Shown piece by piece: positions 1 through 7,230 of a stretch of DNA of 28,387 nucleotides (position 1 is the first letter of the stretch; every line of letters starts with the position of its first letter). Under the pieces are notes generated by a model. The model did not search any database. It was not told where the DNA came from and worked only from the letters and a program-made list of their open reading frames with translations. Source of the DNA: XYD12-FULL-36-8 sp041739035 (GTDB lineage: Bacteria > Bacteroidota > Ignavibacteria > Ignavibacteriales > Ignavibacteriaceae); the NCBI GenBank assembly GCA_041739035.1, contig JBGSOQ010000350.1, positions 1 to 28,387 of the forward strand, written 5' to 3'. The position numbers and the translations under genes were made by a program.

Positions 1-30
1 TTTCAAATTCGTTTTCTTTTTCTGTGCCAT
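1..30 (-). CDS. Start of an unknown gene running off the left edge (partial)
   Basis: An ATG at 30-28 on the minus strand opens ten uninterrupted codons, reading MAQKKKTNLK, down to the window edge. The basic, Lys-rich start resembles many bacterial N-termini, and the 175 bases to its right hold no gene, so a divergent arrangement with the SGNH hydrolase at 206 makes sense. Only ten codons are visible, there is no Shine-Dalgarno sequence, and the product cannot be named. Chance is a real alternative. Confidence 0.3.
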   Translation of the reverse strand, partial: MAQKKKTNLK

Positions 31-205
31 ATTAGAATAACAACTTAATTAGATAATATTTATTTTAGTTTTACTAAGATAACAATTTTCAGATATTCTG
101 TAATAAGTAATAAAACAGCATCAAAATTGATTTGGTTCCTACAATAACTTAAACATCTTCATTACTAATTAACTTCTTACCAAAATCACGCATGAATTAG
201 ATACT
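31..205. other. AT-rich intergenic region, probably divergent promoters
   Basis: These 175 bases separate the possible minus-strand start at 30 from the plus-strand GTG at 206. They are very AT-rich. I see no RNA gene, repeat or convincing promoter box. If the left-edge start is real, this region must hold promoters for both directions. Confidence 0.4.
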
Positions 206-745
206 GTGAAAGAAAAAAAGATTCTCTTATTGGGCGATTCAATTACAGCAAGTTTTGATACACGAAAACTGCTGCCGGAATTTAATATTACAAACAAAGC
301 TATTTCAGGAAATTATTGCGCTCATTTGCTAAAACGATTAAAAAGAGATCTTCTTGCCTCAAATCCTGATATTATTTTTATACTCATTGGAACCAACGAC
401 ATTGCAAGAGGAGATAAAGACACGGAAATATCATTGAATATTCGAAAGATACTGGCAATCAGTTCTCAAAGCGTGCAGGCCAAAAATATTTTCATCACTT
501 CCATTTTGCCTACAAGGGAGAATGAACTGCGACCGAATGAAAGAATAAGAGAATTAAATCTGAAACTCAAATACATAGCTGATGAAATGAAAGTAATTTT
601 CTTGAATTTACACCGTCTATTTCTTGATGAAAAGGGGCAATTGAAAATGGATTTAACAGATGATGGGTTACATCTTAATGAAAAAGCATATTTAAAGTGG
701 GCAGATTTTCTTAAAAAATTTCTTGGGGAAAAATTAGCAGACTAA
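206..745 (+). CDS. SGNH/GDSL-family hydrolase (putative esterase)
   Basis: This is a 179-residue single-domain SGNH hydrolase. Visible family blocks are GDS at residues 10-12 (nucleophile Ser12), a block II glycine near Gly35, GTND at 62-65 (block III, Asn64) and DGLH at 153-156, which supplies Asp153 and His156 of the catalytic triad. The length suits a minimal GDSL esterase or lysophospholipase-type fold. There is no signal peptide, so it should be cytoplasmic. It starts with GTG; the upstream ATG at 192 stops at once, and the GTG places GDS at the usual distance from the N-terminus. Its TAA overlaps the stop codon of the convergent GH13 gene. The substrate is unknown. A carbohydrate O-acetyl esterase acting on acetylated sugars is possible given the neighbours, but this is inference. 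Confidence 0.85.
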   Translation: MKEKKILLLGDSITASFDTRKLLPEFNITNKAISGNYCAHLLKRLKRDLLASNPDIIFILIGTNDIARGDKDTEISLNIRKILAISSQSVQAKNIFITSILPTRENELRPNERIRELNLKLKYIADEMKVIFLNLHRLFLDEKGQLKMDLTDDGLHLNEKAYLKWADFLKKFLGEKLAD

Positions 746-2217
746 GTTGAAATTGAAAAGATATGACTTTGATGTCCTTTAAGTTCAATATATAAACCAA
801 AATTATTCACTTCATCAATCCATCGTTCATAAATTTCATTTGTCAAAAGATCAACGAGTATAATTTTTTTATTATCGTGTTTTAAGTCCAGTTTCAATCG
901 GCACTGTGAGGTTGAATATGAATAGTTAATCACGATAATTCTACGCTCATTTTCAAATATCCATTGCCAAGCAAAGAAATTTTCATATGAAGTGTTGTTG
1001 TAACCTATGGTTATTGGCTGCATAACATTCCATTCACCTTTTTGAAATATTTCAGCTTTGGTGATTGCAAGTAGCTTATCGTAATATTCTACAATTCCCG
1101 AACAAATTTTTTCATCGGGTTCTCTGCCAAGCTGAATTGCCAGCTTGTTCTTCTTACCTTCAAACTGACCATCGAAGTAAAATTTCATCCCTTGAATTGT
1201 GCTTATAACTGTTGCTGCAGCGAGCGAGCGATTTTTCCCAAATTTAGTGACAGCTCTTTGCTCATCATGATTTTCCAAAAACCTTACTGATTTCAGCTGA
1301 AAAGATTTTTCGGCTTGTAAATGTGCCCGAACACCCGTCAAATCATTTGCTGCAAGTCTTTCGGTTAGTCTTTTATCGTAAGTAAAATCAAATCCTAGCT
1401 GCTGTAAATTCCATTCTAAATCCCAATAAGCTTCTCCAAGAAAAATAAACTCGGGGTTTTTTCTTTTTACAACAGAAATAGCATCTTTCCAGAATTCGGT
1501 ATCAGGTCTTGAATAACCAAATTTATTAAGAACTCCCAGCCAGGTATTCTGAAAGACATTATTTAAAGGAAGCATGGCCATATCACATCTTACGCCATCG
1601 CAAACATCTGTAAGCTTAAGAAGAATATCAGTCATAAATTTGCGCGCATCTGAACTGAAGAAATTTATTTGAATTGTATCTGTCCACGCTGGAAAAAAAG
1701 GATCTCGTCCGTGAGCATACACATTTTGCGGATCATTCTCAGGTTTGAAAAATGTAAACGAATCGCCTTGAAAAAAGTTCTCATCCGCCTTTAAAAATAT
1801 TTCGGGGTTTGTTTGAATGTATTTTGAATCGGCACTAAGATGATTACTTACAAAGTCAACAAATAACTTTATTCCTTTTCTATTGAGTTGTTTTTTTAAT
1901 TCATTTAACTCATCCCATGAACCGAGAGTTGGATTTATAACATATTCATCAATTGAATATGGTGATCCAATAACATCTGACTTAGACCAATCCTTCAAAC
2001 TCCGGTTGTATGAGGCAAGTAATTCAGGTTCAAAACAATATTTATTAATGGTTGATGAACACGTCTTCCAAATTCCCATTAGCCAGATGATGCTTATGCC
2101 TTTATCAGCCAATTCATCAAACACTCTTTCCGGAATTTTGGATAACGTTGTACCTGCACCAAATTTCTTGACCCAAATGCGGGTATTTATTTCGTATAGT
2201 TTAGTATTATTTATCAC
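742..2217 (-). CDS. GH13 alpha-amylase-family enzyme
   Basis: The 491-residue protein has the GH13 (alpha-amylase superfamily) regions in order: DFVSNH at 121-126 (region I), DGVRCD at 207-212 with nucleophile Asp212 (region II), GEAYWD from 261 with acid/base Glu262 (region III), and ENHDE at 315-319 with His317 and Asp318 (region IV). It should therefore act on alpha-glucosidic bonds by a retaining mechanism, as a hydrolase or transglycosidase. A shorter all-beta C-terminal domain follows the barrel. No signal peptide is seen, so it probably acts on intracellular alpha-glucan or maltodextrin. The start is GTG, with no clear Shine-Dalgarno. The gene converges on the SGNH hydrolase and overlaps it by 4 bases at the stops. 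It lies outside the manno-glycan cluster and need not share its role. Exact subfamily and specificity are not assigned. Confidence 0.85.
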   Translation of the reverse strand: MINNTKLYEINTRIWVKKFGAGTTLSKIPERVFDELADKGISIIWLMGIWKTCSSTINKYCFEPELLASYNRSLKDWSKSDVIGSPYSIDEYVINPTLGSWDELNELKKQLNRKGIKLFVDFVSNHLSADSKYIQTNPEIFLKADENFFQGDSFTFFKPENDPQNVYAHGRDPFFPAWTDTIQINFFSSDARKFMTDILLKLTDVCDGVRCDMAMLPLNNVFQNTWLGVLNKFGYSRPDTEFWKDAISVVKRKNPEFIFLGEAYWDLEWNLQQLGFDFTYDKRLTERLAANDLTGVRAHLQAEKSFQLKSVRFLENHDEQRAVTKFGKNRSLAAATVISTIQGMKFYFDGQFEGKKNKLAIQLGREPDEKICSGIVEYYDKLLAITKAEIFQKGEWNVMQPITIGYNNTSYENFFAWQWIFENERRIIVINYSYSTSQCRLKLDLKHDNKKIILVDLLTNEIYERWIDEVNNFGLYIELKGHQSHIFSIST

Positions 2218-2761
2218 AATAGTCAGCGTTGTTAAATAATTTAGGTCATTAAATGTCAGTAATAATTACGGAGTAAAAGAAAATATTTTAGAACCAAATT
2301 AACTGATTTTAGCGACAAAAAAGCATTGAAAATATTGCTAAATCCAATAAATCACTAAAAAATATTGATTCAAAACCAAAATAAATTATCCCCAAAATTC
2401 AAAGGAAAATTTATGACTTCTACTGTCAAAATAATAAACTGAGATAGCTTTTTGAAAAAAGAATATCATAAACCATTCCAATTTAGGAATGTTGATTCTA
2501 CGTCAAATTTTTCGTCTACGAGACAAAAGCGAAGTACAAAGACCACCTTTATTTAGTAAACTAGTAAACCTATTAACTTGACAGAAAAATAGTACATCAA
2601 AATGAATTACTTTTTGTATAAGAAAAAGAGTGAAGTCATTAATTATAGGATTACCATTAACTTTCCTCTACGAGTGATTTAATGAAATCGTCTCATCAAG
2701 AAAAGAACACAATAAAATGGAGATAATTTAATTATGTTTGCAGAAAATTTATCATCCTTTT
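2218..2761. other. Gene-free AT-rich region with two small inverted repeats
   Basis: This stretch of about 540 bases separates the divergent GH13 and membrane-protein genes and should contain both promoters. I find no coding frame of credible length and no RNA gene. Two short perfect inverted repeats are visible: CATTCC/GGAATG at 2474-2491 with a 6-base spacer, and GTCT/AGAC at 2514-2524 with a 3-base spacer. They sit 22 bases apart and could be operator half-sites, but such short repeats also arise by chance. A TTGACA occurs at 2578-2583 without a good -10 element at the right spacing. Confidence 0.4.
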
Positions 2762-3529
2762 ATGAAACAATCTTTAATCATTTGGACTTCCGCTGTCATT
2801 ATCACATTTCTTGTTGGCTTCTTTCAAAATAGAACCTCTCCGGAGTATCCGATAAGCGGAACATTTGGTGTTAATGGTCAAAAAGTATCTTATCATCTTA
2901 AAAAAGTCCATCGAGAAAAGGGAGATTACAATCTCATGCTCCGAACGGATGTTAAAGATTTGCAGGGAATCGTTACTTGGAGATTATACGATGGCAAACA
3001 AAACTGGAACGTCGATAAGATGAAATATTCAGACGGAATTCTAACAGTAAATATTCCTTCGCAGGATGCGCTCTCAAAAATTGAATACAGAATTTCGTTA
3101 AGCAGTAACAACAAAGAATATTTTTTACCTAAGAATCACTCAGGGACAATTTTATTTCTTGGACCAGTTCCATCATCAATTTCTATCCACTACTATCTGA
3201 CTCTGTTTATTGGGCTTATATTGGCGATTAGAACCGGACTTGAATTCTTTAATAACAAACCAAGATTAAGATTGTATTCTATATTCACGCTAATCTCTTT
3301 TTTTTCATGCGCTATGATTTTCGCGCCTGTGAGGAAAGCTTATGAAATGGGTACAATAGGAAGTACTGTTCCTCCTATAAGCGAATTATTTGAAGTATGG
3401 CTAGTTGCACTAGTGATGATTTGGATAATTACTCTCATACTTATTTCGTATACGAAAAATCCTAAAAATTGGATTCTGACATTTTCAATTATCACCGTGA
3501 TTTTATTTCTTTCTCAGGATTTCTTTTGA
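2762..3529 (+). CDS. Unknown polytopic membrane protein
   Basis: I do not recognise this protein family. From the ATG at 2762 it has an N-terminal hydrophobic segment (about residues 4-20), a polar, probably extracytoplasmic beta-rich region of about 110 residues, then four hydrophobic segments in the last 120 residues. It looks like a membrane protein with one outward-facing domain between helix 1 and helix 2. The reading frame extends upstream to a TTG at 2738, but the ATG gives a cleaner signal-anchor start. The best ribosome-site candidate (GGAG at 2719-2722) is too far from 2762 and instead favours an out-of-frame ATG at 2734 that stops after 32 codons, so the start is uncertain. The gene ends 9 bases from the convergent phosphatase gene. 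No function is proposed. Confidence 0.7.
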   Translation: MKQSLIIWTSAVIITFLVGFFQNRTSPEYPISGTFGVNGQKVSYHLKKVHREKGDYNLMLRTDVKDLQGIVTWRLYDGKQNWNVDKMKYSDGILTVNIPSQDALSKIEYRISLSSNNKEYFLPKNHSGTILFLGPVPSSISIHYYLTLFIGLILAIRTGLEFFNNKPRLRLYSIFTLISFFSCAMIFAPVRKAYEMGTIGSTVPPISELFEVWLVALVMIWIITLILISYTKNPKNWILTFSIITVILFLSQDFF

Positions 3530-3538
3530 GTCTTTTTA

Positions 3539-4303
3539 TCACCCATTCAATTCTTTAATTATTTGAGGATGGATTAACGGCGAAGCAGCAATAGCACTAT
3601 TCCCTTTTAATGGATCATTGCCATGATAATCAGTAATCACACCTCCAGCACCTTTAATTATTGGAACAATAGCAGCAATATCCCAAAATGACATGATCGG
3701 ATCGATCATGACGTCAGCAAAACCTGTTGCTAAAAGATAATAGCCGTAACAATCTCCCCAGCCACGATAGAAATTCACTTTGTGAATTAGCGAATAAAAC
3801 TTTTCAGCATCTTGATATTTCTCAACATTCAAATGATCTGTTGTTAAAAGAACTGCCTCAGAAAGTTTATTGCACTTTCTGATTTCAACTTTCTTCCCAT
3901 TCAAATACGTACTTTTGCTATCTCCAATTAAAAATTCCTTTAAAATTGGCTTATTAAATACTCCTAGAATCGGTTCTCCATTTTTAAGTAAAGCGATGAG
4001 GGTTCCGAAGTTAACCGTTCCGCAAATAAAACTTTTTGTACCATCAATTGGATCAAGCACCCACTGATATTCAGAATTTCCCAAATGTTCAGCGAATTCT
4101 TCTCCCAATATTCCATGGTGAGGATACTCTCTTATAATAGCTTCTCGCATTATTTCTTCTGCTTTTTTGTCTGCAATAGTGACCGGGGAGTTATCCTGTT
4201 TTATGCCAACAGAAAACTGAGTTCTAAAATATTTCTTTATTACCTTCCCACTGATATAGGATAGATGTTTAGCAAATTTTTGAAATTCAAAATAATCTTG
4301 CAT
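3539..4303 (-). CDS. hisN: Inositol-monophosphatase-family phosphatase, probably histidinol-phosphatase (HisN-type)
   Basis: This 254-residue enzyme belongs to the Mg-dependent inositol monophosphatase superfamily. The metal-binding motifs are all present: GEE at 67-69, WVLDPIDGT at 81-89 with Asp84 and Asp87, and WDIAA from 207 with Asp208. Length and motif wording resemble HisN histidinol-phosphate phosphatases and related sugar phosphatases. The family also contains inositol-1-phosphatases, CysQ and fructose-1,6-bisphosphatases, so the substrate cannot be fixed from sequence alone, and there are no other his genes here. The ATG start is unambiguous for the family N-terminus, although no Shine-Dalgarno is visible. 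It is cytoplasmic with no signal sequence, converges with the membrane-protein gene on its left, and is divergent from the tRNA gene on its right. Confidence 0.8.
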   Translation of the reverse strand: MQDYFEFQKFAKHLSYISGKVIKKYFRTQFSVGIKQDNSPVTIADKKAEEIMREAIIREYPHHGILGEEFAEHLGNSEYQWVLDPIDGTKSFICGTVNFGTLIALLKNGEPILGVFNKPILKEFLIGDSKSTYLNGKKVEIRKCNKLSEAVLLTTDHLNVEKYQDAEKFYSLIHKVNFYRGWGDCYGYYLLATGFADVMIDPIMSFWDIAAIVPIIKGAGGVITDYHGNDPLKGNSAIAASPLIHPQIIKELNG

Positions 4304-4392
4304 ATAGAATTTTTGTTAACTATTTGTGTCAAGTAATATATTTCGACTTAAATTTAAATCAAAAATTGTTTTCTGGTGTAGTTAAGTATTTT

Positions 4393-4400
4393 TATATTTG
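4393..4400 (+). promoter_or_regulatory. TAnnTTTG-type promoter element upstream of tRNA-Ser
   Basis: TATATTTG matches the Bacteroidota-type -7 element TAnnTTTG, and a TTG at 4366-4368 lies upstream near the expected position of the -33 element. Transcription would start near 4405-4407, about 80 bases before the tRNA. The box overlaps a small dyad, TTTGC/GCAAA, at 4397-4410. This is inferred from sequence only. Confidence 0.4.
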
Positions 4401-4407
4401 CACCGGC

Positions 4408-4472
4408 AAATTTATTCAGAAAAGCTCACTACCTGACGATTAGAAGACAACTTGGTAAGCTGAATAAAATTT
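4408..4472 (+). repeat. Strong inverted repeat in the tRNA-Ser leader
   Basis: TTTATTCAG at 4411-4419 is exactly complementary to CTGAATAAA at 4460-4468. The match extends to AAATTTATTCAG against CTGAATAAAATTT with one unpaired base, so about 12 pairs enclose a 40-base interior. Inside it, TACC and GGTA can also pair. If transcription begins at the promoter-like box just upstream, the repeat would fold the leader into one hairpin ending 11 bases before the tRNA. Confidence 0.5.
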
Positions 4473-4483
4473 GGGCAAAATAA

Positions 4484-4570
4484 GGAGAGATGGCAGAGTG
4501 GTTGAATGCGGCGGTCTTGAAAACCGTTAAGGATGCAAGTCCTTCCGGGGTTCGAATCCCTGTCTCTCCG
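4484..4570 (+). tRNA. tRNA-Ser (anticodon UGA)
   Basis: The acceptor stem GGAGAGA (4484-4490) pairs perfectly with TCTCTCC (4563-4569), followed by discriminator G at 4570. The anticodon TGA is at 4518-4520, in a loop closed by GCGGT/ACCGT. A long variable arm, AAGGA-TGCAAG-TCCTT, marks the class II serine type. The T arm carries the usual GGTTCGAATCC. The 3' CCA is not encoded; the next bases are CAATAAA. It reads UCA and, by wobble, other UCN serine codons. It is the only plus-strand gene in a long minus-strand region, and I see no integrase or duplicated tRNA end that would suggest an attachment site. Confidence 0.97.
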
Positions 4571-4630
4571 CAATAAAAGATTTACTCCATCCTCAATTTA
4601 ACAACTGTATAAAAAAATGTTAAGAGCTTA

Positions 4631-7201
4631 TCAAAAATTTATTAAATAATGATTTCTCTTTAGTTCAGAGACATGCTGCAGATTTATTTCATATATATTA
4701 TTTTTCTTCAATTCCGTAATTCCATTACCAATAGAATTGCCATTTATGGAAATATTCTTTTGTACCGTCGGAGATACTATTTGCAAGTCGATTAAATGCC
4801 CTTCAAAAGATTCAAGATCAAATTCGAGCGTCTTTGTTTCTCTATCATATACCGGGGATAATAGCAATGCGTTTGCCGTATTAATATAAGGTGCTTCGGC
4901 ATTGCCCAACCTTAAGCTCATTTTACTTAAATGGATTAGATCATCCGGGACAACAGTTGATGGAATTTCTTTTCCATCAAATAAGAGTGAAGATAACGTA
5001 TTCCCTTCTCCAGTAATATTAATATTTACCGGAACACCTTTGAGTGTAACAATTAACTTAACAGAATCCATTTCTTCCGGAATGAATGGACTAAATGAAA
5101 TATTCCATTCATTTTCTCTCAGTCCGAACAAATTATACAAAGTATAAAAATACCAACCGCCAGCCCATAAAAATTGTGGTTTGTCAATCTTACCATAAAT
5201 GGCTGGATTGTTTTTATCACTTATTCTGTACTCATACAAAGCGGGCTGCCCATTAGGACTATTCATTATTCCCTTCAAGGTCATAGTGGTCTTAATGAAT
5301 TCAAAAGCATCATTGTTTAATCCGTTACTGACTAAAGAGAGAGCGTACCAAGCATTCCCATGCGGCCAGATTCCCCCATTAGCGTAATGGTATGGATCTC
5401 CGGCTTCATTTCCGGCGAATTTCATATAATCAATAAGTAGATGCAGATCCATTGGATATAAGGCGTAGAGGCCTATTTTTTCATCCAATAATTTTTCTTT
5501 TGCAGTTGTTATCAACCGTAAATTTTTATCGTCATCCAGTAAGTTAAAGTGCGAAGCCAACAAAGAACCCATATAAATGTGACGATCTTCTTTTCCATCT
5601 TCAAAGTAACTGATCAAGTAATTAAGTTCATTATCCCAAAGAGTATAGACCAATTTTTTATTCATGCAATTTGCTGTATCCTCATAGAACTTTAATCCGG
5701 AAGAGTCTTTCTTTAATAAAGTCGAGATGTAATTAAACTCTCTTAAAGCCCGGATAGCTAAAATTGTCATATAAGCCCGTGGTCCAAAATTGTTTCCGAT
5801 ATCCCACCAGTCAGGCCTGAACGACCACATTAAATCGTCTTCACCTTTATTCTTCAAAGCAGTTCTAATACTTTGCTCGATATAAGGATAAAGCTGTTCT
5901 AGAAAATGTCTATCACCCGAGTGTCGAAGGTAACGTGCACACACAAGTGTAAACCAAAAATGATTCCAATTCTCTGTCCCCGCAAATTCAGTTTTAAATG
6001 TTGTGTCCTTCCAATAGTAAGCATGAGGTATAGTTTTGTCTGTGTCGGCTAAGCTGATAATATATTTCAAATCATTCTTAACTCTATTAAGATCGAAATT
6101 AACGGCAGCCAAATCGGTTAGCAATGCATCGTGAGTAAAATAAAAATTATATTCTGCCTGAGCGGGCATTGGAACAATTTTTCCATTCAAATAGTGTGCA
6201 TTTGTAGCCAAAACTGCCTTTGACCATCGCGAAGTAAAATCAATAGCTTTGTCACCTGTAACTATTTCATTTTTGCTAAAAGATTCTTTTATGATGTAGT
6301 CCTCATATTCACTTACTTCTTTTTGATAATTGTTTGAAAGGTATTCAGTTTTTTCTTCAGCTTCTGAAATTAATGACGACCCCACAATTTGCACAATTTT
6401 AATAGTTGATTTTGGAGATAATATTTTTTTATAAATGAATGCAGCAGCAGGTTCACTAAGATTCTCTTCCTGAATTATTTTTTCCGGGAGAGGGCTGTTA
6501 GTGTTCAACCACCAATCGTCGAGGTTTTTAAATCCATTGATCTTTTCTTCTTTGCTTGTAAAACTTGACGGCTGCAACCCGCAATTCATTACAAATACTT
6601 GCGCATTACCGGTTTCAATAAAAGGATAGTTCACCCTAATTATTGATTCATTCTTTTGATATTCGGTGTATGCTCTATCAATTATTTTACAAGTGTGACT
6701 TGTCCGAAGGGTCGTTTCTAATCTGATATAAACTTCATATACTTTTTCGGTTTCAAATGTGTTCGTTATTTCATAGGCAATTACCATAGCTGGTTCATTC
6801 TTGCAAAACTCATAACTAATTTTTATTTCAGTGTCGGAATCATTTCCTTTAAAGAAGACAGAATATGGAGTCTGATAGACTTTATAAACTTGATTTTTCA
6901 AAAATCTTTTTGGCGAATCCCCAACTTTCAACCCCACAGTCATAACTCTGTAATTTTCACGCTTCCAATAATCCTCACTGATATCAATACTGTTAGCAAC
7001 AGGATAATAAAAACTTATCCGGTTCAGCAAAGGAAAACTTTTGTGGATTTCGATACCTACATAAGGACCTCCAACCTCAATTTGACCGACTTCTTTCACG
7101 CTCTCAATCCTAAGGGAATCATTACCTTGACCGGTAATTCCTAAGCTAAACAATAATGTGAGAAATAATGCAAGAACAATTGACAGATATTTAAATTTCA
7201 T
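4631..7201 (-). CDS. Exported (alpha/alpha)6-toroid glycosidase-like protein
   Basis: The 856-residue protein begins with a clear signal peptide (about residues 1-24). A beta-rich N-terminal region to about residue 310 precedes a helical domain at about 320-700, followed by a beta-rich C-terminus. The helical part looks like the six-hairpin glycosidase superfamily (GH15, GH63, GH94 and debranching-enzyme-like folds). Conserved-looking patches are FTHDA near residue 350, HAYYW near 390, PDWWDIG near 455 and NGGIWPHGNAWY near 600, typical of aromatic and acidic residues lining such a pocket. Acid and base residues cannot be assigned with confidence. It is the last gene of the cluster, 29 bases after the T9SS protein, and lacks a T9SS sorting tail, so it is probably periplasmic. 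Its place suggests trimming of the same glycan; the bond it cuts is unknown. Confidence 0.7.
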   Translation of the reverse strand: MKFKYLSIVLALFLTLLFSLGITGQGNDSLRIESVKEVGQIEVGGPYVGIEIHKSFPLLNRISFYYPVANSIDISEDYWKRENYRVMTVGLKVGDSPKRFLKNQVYKVYQTPYSVFFKGNDSDTEIKISYEFCKNEPAMVIAYEITNTFETEKVYEVYIRLETTLRTSHTCKIIDRAYTEYQKNESIIRVNYPFIETGNAQVFVMNCGLQPSSFTSKEEKINGFKNLDDWWLNTNSPLPEKIIQEENLSEPAAAFIYKKILSPKSTIKIVQIVGSSLISEAEEKTEYLSNNYQKEVSEYEDYIIKESFSKNEIVTGDKAIDFTSRWSKAVLATNAHYLNGKIVPMPAQAEYNFYFTHDALLTDLAAVNFDLNRVKNDLKYIISLADTDKTIPHAYYWKDTTFKTEFAGTENWNHFWFTLVCARYLRHSGDRHFLEQLYPYIEQSIRTALKNKGEDDLMWSFRPDWWDIGNNFGPRAYMTILAIRALREFNYISTLLKKDSSGLKFYEDTANCMNKKLVYTLWDNELNYLISYFEDGKEDRHIYMGSLLASHFNLLDDDKNLRLITTAKEKLLDEKIGLYALYPMDLHLLIDYMKFAGNEAGDPYHYANGGIWPHGNAWYALSLVSNGLNNDAFEFIKTTMTLKGIMNSPNGQPALYEYRISDKNNPAIYGKIDKPQFLWAGGWYFYTLYNLFGLRENEWNISFSPFIPEEMDSVKLIVTLKGVPVNINITGEGNTLSSLLFDGKEIPSTVVPDDLIHLSKMSLRLGNAEAPYINTANALLLSPVYDRETKTLEFDLESFEGHLIDLQIVSPTVQKNISINGNSIGNGITELKKNNIYEINLQHVSELKRNHYLINF

Positions 7202-7230
7202 CTTTAGCTCATTAATAAATAATTTACTTA

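Noticed and set aside
1883..2239. 118-codon open frame on the plus strand, antisense to the GH13 gene
   Set aside because: The opposite strand carries all four GH13 regions, and the antisense product has no recognisable domain or ribosome site. It is a by-product of coding composition.
4303..4333. TTGACA and TTCTAT with 17-base spacing just before the phosphatase gene
   Set aside because: The -10 match runs into the ATG, so transcription would start inside the gene; sigma-70-like boxes are also frequent by chance in AT-rich DNA.
4484..4570. tRNA-Ser as an integration site for a mobile element
   Set aside because: No integrase, no repeated tRNA 3' end and no phage or conjugation genes were seen nearby.
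4598..4623. TTAACA/TGTTAA dyad with an A7 run between the tRNA and the end of the cluster
   Set aside because: The 6-base AT-rich stem with a 14-base loop is too weak for an intrinsic terminator, and the T run lies in the loop rather than after the stem.
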